NCBI GenBank assembly: GCA_905182415.1
Contig: CAJJBK010000005.1
Location: 1 to 64,000 of the forward strand
Direction: 5' to 3'
DNA length: 64,000 nucleotides
Source of the DNA: an uncultured Woeseiaceae bacterium
Lineage (GTDB): Bacteria; Pseudomonadota; Gammaproteobacteria; Steroidobacterales; Woeseiaceae
This document shows positions 61,843 to 64,000 of the stretch, piece after piece (position 1 is the first letter of the stretch; each line of letters begins with the position of its first letter). Below the pieces are notes generated by a model. That model was given only the letters and a program-made list of their open reading frames with translations. It made no database searches and had not been told where the DNA came from. Made by a program: the position numbers and the translations under genes.

Positions 61843-63192
61843 TCATACTACTACATAAGCAATAGCAATATAAAATATTGATGCAGCTCCTGCAGCTATT
61901 AAAGCATATGGAAATTGTGTTATTGCATGCTTCATAGGGCTGATATCACAACTTTGTGCCGAGAGCACAGTAGCATCTGTATAAAAGCAGGCATGACTTC
62001 CAAAAGATCCTGCTGAGAGTAAAGCTCCAATAATTAGCGGGATAGGTACTTCTAGGGCAACACCTAAGGGCATTACTATGGGTATTGCAATGGCAAATAT
62101 TCCCCAATTAGAAGCTGTGGCGAATGACATGAATGCCATTGAGATGAACACAATGACTGGAAATAAAATGGGAGACATAAAAGGTTTAACTGATTCCATA
62201 ATAAATTGTGGAAAACCCAATTGATCATTGATCGTTTTAAACATGAAAGCGGCTATGACAATCATCAAAGGTGGAATCATTATTTTAAAACCTTCGAGCA
62301 TTGCATCGAGAGCTACATACATATTGATCAACTTTAAACCTATCATAATTGGTACAGTCAGCATTAACGCTGCAATAATACCTCGTAATAAATCAATATC
62401 GTTTAACCATGTAAATGCAATAAGTACAATCAAGGGAAGAATAAAAGCCCACATGTTGGCTTTCTGCTTTGGGGTTTTGTAATTAATGTCTTCAGTTGGC
62501 TGTTTGGCGTAGTCTTTTTGAGATGCAATTAACTCCTCATTTTTCATGGGTCCGATAAGAGGAAATCGGCCAGTTGCGACGAAAGGAACAAGAAAAAGAG
62601 CAATGATTGGGTAAAACATAAAAGGTATAGCGGCAATGTAATGACTCATTCCATCGCCTAAAGAGATCGCATCGGTTGATTCAAGTATGACAGAGAAATA
62701 AACCGCCCAAGTAGATATAGGAATCAAAACACATGTTGGTGCTGCAGTGGAATCAACAATATATGAAAGCATAGAACGCGATACTTTGAATTTATCGGTT
62801 ACTTTTTTCATGGAATTACCGATAACAATTGCATTTAGATAGTCGTCTAAAAACATTGTCAGTCCAAGCAGCCAGGTAATGATGAGTGATTTATTTCTGG
62901 TGTTTGCTTTTTTCGACATGGTGTCTGTGAATGCTGCAACACCTCCGGTCGCAATTAATAGATAGAACAAGCTCCCCATCAAGCCACAGACCATAATTAT
63001 CCATCCAATTTGAGGGTCTTGCATAACCGAAAGAGTAATGTCAGAAAAAGAGCCAAGTAAATTTTCTGGAGAAACCAATAATATACCAATTACAACACCA
63101 GTAATAAGTGCAGCGACAGGCCTATTAGTGAGTATTGCTGTTGCAAGAACTATAAAAGTAGGTAGCAATGTTATCAATCCCGAATTCTCCAT
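61843..63192 (-). CDS. NhaC-family Na+/H+ antiporter or carboxylate exchanger
   Basis: A 449-aa membrane protein with about 11 helices. Motifs are FIVLATAILTNRPVAALITGV, TWLLGLTMFLDDYLNAIVIGNSM (NhaC signature), DSTAAPTCVLIPISTWAVYF, and ASNWGIFAIAIPIVMPLGVA, followed by LLSAGSFGSHACFYTDATVLS. Family members exchange Na+ for H+ or malate/lactate. It may be linked to uptake of substrates of the neighbouring dehydratase, or may simply manage sodium. It lies 90 bases from the dehydratase on the same strand. Confidence 0.85.
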   Translation of the reverse strand: MENSGLITLLPTFIVLATAILTNRPVAALITGVVIGILLVSPENLLGSFSDITLSVMQDPQIGWIIMVCGLMGSLFYLLIATGGVAAFTDTMSKKANTRNKSLIITWLLGLTMFLDDYLNAIVIGNSMKKVTDKFKVSRSMLSYIVDSTAAPTCVLIPISTWAVYFSVILESTDAISLGDGMSHYIAAIPFMFYPIIALFLVPFVATGRFPLIGPMKNEELIASQKDYAKQPTEDINYKTPKQKANMWAFILPLIVLIAFTWLNDIDLLRGIIAALMLTVPIMIGLKLINMYVALDAMLEGFKIMIPPLMIVIAAFMFKTINDQLGFPQFIMESVKPFMSPILFPVIVFISMAFMSFATASNWGIFAIAIPIVMPLGVALEVPIPLIIGALLSAGSFGSHACFYTDATVLSAQSCDISPMKHAITQFPYALIAAGAASIFYIAIAYVVV

Positions 63193-63218
63193 CTTCTTAT
63201 TCCTTTTTGAGTTTTAAT

Positions 63219-64000
63219 TTACGTAAATGTTCTGGTTAGAAACCAGAAAAAACCAAGACCAAATAAACCGCCAGAAAGGATAGATGGAAGTGGTTCCTTG
63301 ATTAATGACTTTGCATAATAATAAATTATCCAACATAAAGAGATGATACAAATTTGCCCAAATTCTAGCCCTAAATTAAATCCCAATAATGGCCACAAAA
63401 TATTGCTGCTGGTCATGCCAGTTTCACTAAGGAACCCGGCGAATCCCAAGCCATGCACAAAACCAAATAAGAGAGCTATTATCAGTAATAGATATTTGGT
63501 GTTTTTAACATAGTGACTGTATGAAATTTTACAAAGATTTAGATAGCTGTATGAAAATATTCCCAAGCCAAAATAACAGATTAGATCTCGAGTTGAAATT
63601 TTTCCAAAGTAGAAAGCAGCTACACCGAGACTAATTAATAATATCGTGAAGCTATTGGTGAGTAATAATTTAGTATTATTTTTGTAGTTACTGTATTCAA
63701 TGGCCATCAACATAATGGTGAAACCTATAACAATTTCTACGATGCGACTATTAGTTGAGACCATACCAGCGGTAGCGGCGAATAAACTGGCACTGTGCCC
63801 TATCGTAAAACCAGTGATTGCTATAATACTTCGTTTGACTGAAGCGGCAACTAAGAGTATCCCAAATAAGAATGCAAGATGATCATAGCCACCTAAGATG
63901 TGCTCTATTCCAAGCACAAAGAAATTACCAAATGATTGATTTTTCTTCATCGTTTCTCTGGTATTTATTTCCCAGGGAGAGGAAGCATTATTTATCAGTA
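63219..64000 (-). CDS. HupE/UreJ_2-like membrane protein (5' end outside window)
   Basis: An ATG at 63950 is possible, but the frame stays open to the window edge, and family members usually have an additional N-terminal region. The gene is therefore marked as running off the edge. Motifs are FVLGIEHILGGYDHLAFLFG (metal-like His/Asp cluster), TIGHSASLFAA, and LLFGFVHGLGFAGFLSE, with 7 predicted helices. HupE/UreJ proteins are thought to be nickel/cobalt or other metal permeases. Cobalt supply to corrinoid enzymes is an attractive but unproven role here. Confidence 0.75.
   Translation of the reverse strand, partial: LINNASSPWEINTRETMKKNQSFGNFFVLGIEHILGGYDHLAFLFGILLVAASVKRSIIAITGFTIGHSASLFAATAGMVSTNSRIVEIVIGFTIMLMAIEYSNYKNNTKLLLTNSFTILLISLGVAAFYFGKISTRDLICYFGLGIFSYSYLNLCKISYSHYVKNTKYLLLIIALLFGFVHGLGFAGFLSETGMTSSNILWPLLGFNLGLEFGQICIISLCWIIYYYAKSLIKEPLPSILSGGLFGLGFFWFLTRTFT

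Overview
The window is an AT-rich, gene-dense bacterial chromosome segment. Tightly packed operons, an outer-membrane TonB-dependent receptor, a TPR-sulfotransferase and many uptake systems for compatible solutes suggest a free-living marine proteobacterium, most likely a gammaproteobacterium. This placement is inferred from gene content; no rRNA or other taxonomic marker is present.

Left edge (1-6100): the 3' end of a fibronectin/Ig-like surface protein; a decayed tRNA-Phe; a visibly more GC-rich patch carrying a short PAS protein and the C-terminal scrap of a GDSL esterase; then a minus-strand run of small genes (zinc ribbon, secreted SnoaL-like protein, exported FAH-fold protein, pentapeptide-repeat protein, ornithine cyclodeaminase family, one-TM protein). 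Next (6189-9711), on the plus strand, come diaminopropionate ammonia-lyase, a lipoprotein YtcJ-type amidohydrolase and a carboxymuconolactone decarboxylase-like protein.

Methylated-amine region 1 (9718-18114): a minus-strand operon MOSC-soxB-soxD-soxA-soxG-FAH encodes a heterotetrameric sarcosine oxidase whose SoxD has lost its zinc ligands. It diverges from a sodium:solute symporter with a tiny accessory membrane protein. After an MFS transporter comes a plus-strand set (TSUP permease, AA_synth/DUF1185, alpha/beta hydrolase, luciferase-like monooxygenase, aldehyde dehydrogenase; 19505-24245). It resembles the trigonelline (N-methylnicotinate) ring-cleavage pathway. It meets a minus-strand, translationally coupled set: aldehyde dehydrogenase, M19-like protein without the canonical metal ligands, 575-aa unknown protein, DUF3726-like protein and BCCT transporter (24271-30854). 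I regard this set as the best candidate for an undescribed catabolic system.

Middle (30924-37725): TPR-sulfotransferase, TonB-dependent receptor with a clear terminator, and formate-tetrahydrofolate ligase.

C1 region (38084-58603): a corrinoid-dependent demethylation module (MttB-family methyltransferase without pyrrolysine, corrinoid protein, PF13769 protein, MetF-like reductase, pterin-binding methyltransferase) faces a second mttB followed by two dimethylglycine dehydrogenase-like genes. A divergent HD-domain (MIOX/PhnZ-like) gene is followed by a third DMGDH-like gene, a second complete soxBDAG set with normal zinc ligands, and a GlxA/GbdR-type AraC regulator. Right edge: second BCCT transporter, a 4-hydroxybutyryl-CoA dehydratase-like enzyme, an NhaC-family antiporter and a HupE/UreJ-like protein cut by the window end.

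Taken together, the window reads as an island for using betaines and N-methyl compounds. BCCT and SSS carriers import them. MttB/corrinoid proteins and flavin dehydrogenases remove methyl groups onto tetrahydrofolate. Sarcosine oxidases finish demethylation to glycine, and MetF-like and formate-THF ligase enzymes handle the C1 units. Substrates are inferred from family membership and context only.
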